Positions 41,652 to 42,957 of a DNA stretch of 42,957 bases are shown here, piece after piece. The translations under genes were made by a program, and so were the position numbers. The notes beneath the pieces were generated by a model that saw only the letters and a program-made list of their open reading frames with translations, had not been told where the DNA came from and made no database searches. Source of the stretch: Euzebya sp. (GTDB taxonomy: Bacteria; Actinomycetota; Nitriliruptoria; Euzebyales; Euzebyaceae); the NCBI RefSeq assembly GCF_964222135.1, contig NZ_CAXQBR010000050.1:1-42957 (forward strand). The letters are read 5' to 3'. How positions within the stretch are numbered: the stretch's first letter is position 1; every line of letters starts with the position of its first letter.

Positions 41652-42158
41652 ATGGTCCCGCTGCGGACGCCGTGGCGGCGACGATCCGTTCACCTCGTGA
41701 TCCTCGCCCTCATCGCGGTCGGCTGCACTTCGGCGCGCGGTGATGTGTCGGAGTTGGTGTTCGAGGACGTCCGCAGCCCGGTGGCGGCCTCTGCCGCCGC
41801 TGCGGCGGTGTACCTCGACGTCTTCAACAACAGCTCAGCCGACCAGGTCCTGACCGGTGCCAGCACCACGGCTGCGAGGCAGGTCCAGGTGCATTAGACC
41901 ACAATCGATCCAGACGGTCGCGTGGCGATGGACGAGTTGCCCAGCTTGACCATCCCTGCCGGGGACTCGATCTCCTTCGGTCCGGGGGATGTCCACCTGA
42001 TGCTGATCGAGGTGACACCCGTGGAGGTCGGCGGGACGATCGACGTGACCCTGGAGTTCGGTGAGGACACCCGCACTGTGACGGCGTCGGTCATCGATCC
42101 CACCGATGCGCGCAAGCGACCGTCAGTGCTCTCCCTCGACCAGCCGGGGTCATCGTGA
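41652..42158 (+). pseudogene. PCu(A)C copper chaperone broken by one amber stop
   Basis: A lipoprotein signal (LVILALIAVGC) is followed by the PCu(A)C fold YLDVFNNSSADQVLTGASTTAA. The frame reaches the first copper ligand region VQVH, then TAG at 41895-41897. The same frame continues to 42158 with DPDGRVAMDELPSLTIPAGD and PGDVHLMLIEVTPV. The H-x(n)-M and HLM ligands (H, M, HxM) are all present, so one base (likely CAG to TAG) is the damage. A strong GGAGAGGAG at 41592-41600 precedes a GTG at 41606 in another frame, so the 5' end may also be shifted. PCu(A)C hands Cu(I) to cytochrome oxidase. Confidence 0.8.
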
Positions 42159-42380
42159 CCGTCCGGTGTCTGCTCTCGCCTGTCGTGACGGCGCTGCCCA
42201 CTCCCACGCACAGCAGGATGCCGGGGCGCCGATCTTCGTCAACAAGCCCCCGATGCGATGGTCGGCGCCGATGTCATACCCCCACGACCGTCAGGTGATC
42301 GCCGACGCGGCGTACCTGCACGAGTCGATCACCGAACCGCACGCTGCCGTCGCGGACGACAGCACTGGAGGGAGATAGGC
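42155..42380 (+). pseudogene. Uncertain remnant between the copper chaperone and ccdA
   Basis: A GTG at 42155 overlaps the chaperone stop, as if a next gene began, but its frame soon becomes unconvincing. Another frame reads RQVIADAAYLHESITEPHAAV, which resembles the ending of a cytochrome c or oxidase subunit II domain (DEAYLRESILDP). The pieces do not make one protein. Confidence 0.35.
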
Positions 42381-42866
42381 GTGGATGCCGTCGTGGCACA
42401 GGGCATGTCGGACATCGGGCAACAAGCTCAGGCAGCGGTCATGGACGCCAACGTCGTCGTCGCCACGGGGATCGCGTTCATGGCCGGTGTGGTCTCCTTC
42501 GCCAGCCCGTGCGTCATCCCGCTCGTCCCGGGATACCTGGGGTACATGACCGGCCTATCGGGTCAGGAGCTCAAGGCTGGCGCAGACGCATCGGGGACGC
42601 GCGTCCGCATGCTCAGCGGAGGCATGCTCTTCATCGCCGGGTTCACCGTTCCCTTCACCCTTCTCGGGCTGACCGCCGGGAGTCTGTCCAGGCTCTTTGA
42701 TGGGCCATCGGCCCAGAAGGTGATGGGGCTACTGGTCATGGCGCTGGGGATCGCGTTCACCGGCCTGTTGCCCTTCGACGTCCTTCGACGCGAAGCCCGC
42801 TTCGCGACTGAAGCCGTCGATCGCGGGGTGCGGGGTGGGCGAGTTCCAGCAGCCAGTGCGCGGTGA
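42381..42866 (+). CDS. Truncated CcdA-like thiol transporter
   Basis: 161 residues from the GTG at 42381, with GGAGGGAG 6 bases upstream. It has the first conserved cysteine in VSFASPCVIPLVPGYLGY and three helices, but changes to non-CcdA sequence after GLLPFDVLRREARF and stops at 42866. The second half with the GWTPC cysteine (present in the ccdA at 20024-20746) is missing, so it should be non-functional unless a frameshift restores it beyond the window. Confidence 0.75.
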   Translation: MDAVVAQGMSDIGQQAQAAVMDANVVVATGIAFMAGVVSFASPCVIPLVPGYLGYMTGLSGQELKAGADASGTRVRMLSGGMLFIAGFTVPFTLLGLTAGSLSRLFDGPSAQKVMGLLVMALGIAFTGLLPFDVLRREARFATEAVDRGVRGGRVPAASAR

Positions 42867-42883
42867 CCGGCCATGATGGCCGG
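42867..42883. repeat. Perfect 8-1-8 palindrome at the right edge
   Basis: CCGGCCAT-G-ATGGCCGG starts directly after the stop of the truncated ccdA. The one-base centre makes a hairpin unlikely, so a protein-binding site is more likely if it is meaningful. Short GC palindromes are common here by chance. Confidence 0.4.
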
Positions 42884-42957
42884 GCCTACCACCGCCACAC
42901 CGACTGCTGGAGTCGACCATCCTCGCCTACACACGCCTTTCCGTCACCGACCGCGAG

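Noticed and set aside
42867-42883. Terminator after the truncated ccdA
   Set aside because: The 8-1-8 palindrome has a one-base loop and no T-run, so it does not make a normal terminator hairpin.

Overview
The window is very GC-rich and carries actinobacterial gene families: DUF2637 and Prim-Pol replication/transfer proteins, a MobF relaxase of actinobacterial type, a CmtR/CtpG-like metal pair, and an M23 protein with cell-wall-binding type 2 repeats. I infer a high-GC actinobacterium. The cell-wall-binding repeats, together with a complete System I cytochrome c maturation operon, make a deep-branching class such as Nitriliruptoria/Euzebyales plausible, but this is a guess. No rRNA, tRNA or CRISPR was seen. 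The DNA looks like an accessory region (plasmid or integrated conjugative element) that has gathered metal, redox and envelope genes and is partly decaying.

Layout. 1-126: one end of an IS21-like element, inserted into an M48 membrane metalloprotease gene. 870-3298: an ECF sigma factor translationally coupled to a membrane Ser/Thr kinase. 3.8-9.0 kb: mobility module, with DUF2637 and primase-polymerase genes facing away from a MobF relaxase-helicase and a perfect inverted repeat just before the relaxase start. 9.05-10.8 kb: a gap with a large hairpin, then remnants of a polynucleotide kinase-like gene and a DUF2071 gene. 10.8-15.4 kb (minus strand): cmtR-like repressor, CtpG-like metal ATPase, frameshifted lspA, a CYP152 fatty-acid peroxygenase and a methyltransferase in one tight run, with a CDF-like transporter diverging from them. 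16.2-17.5 kb: broken copies of DUF3105, ZIP-like and metal-ATPase genes, two of which have better preserved relatives elsewhere in the window. 18.1-20.7 kb (minus): a cupredoxin lipoprotein, a broken ccmH/ccmI, a membrane protein and ccdA.

20.9-27.4 kb (plus): a complete overlapping ccmABCDEFHIG operon for covalent heme attachment to c-type cytochromes. 27.7-28.7 kb: a thioredoxin-like remnant fused by overlap to a methyltransferase. 28.7-39.9 kb (minus): a long run of closely packed genes: M23 peptidase, two membrane proteins, an M23 protein with cell-wall-binding repeats, a CopC-CopD fusion, a CDF exporter, a thioredoxin-fold lipoprotein, a DUF3105 lipoprotein, a small membrane protein, a third M23 protein and a ZIP-like transporter. 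40.1-41.3 kb: DUF305 and DUF3105 genes. 41.5-42.9 kb (plus): a PCu(A)C copper chaperone broken by one amber codon and a truncated ccdA.

How it works together (inference): the right half combines copper handling (CopCD, DUF305, PCu(A)C), divalent metal transport (CDF, ZIP), thiol delivery (CcdA, CcmG, thioredoxin-like lipoprotein), heme attachment (Ccm) and peptidoglycan hydrolases. Three operon-start regions at 39.9, 41.36 and 41.52 kb share a CTACGA-type inverted repeat, suggesting one regulator not encoded here. Several genes carry single frameshifts or stops, so either the region is decaying or the assembly has indel errors.
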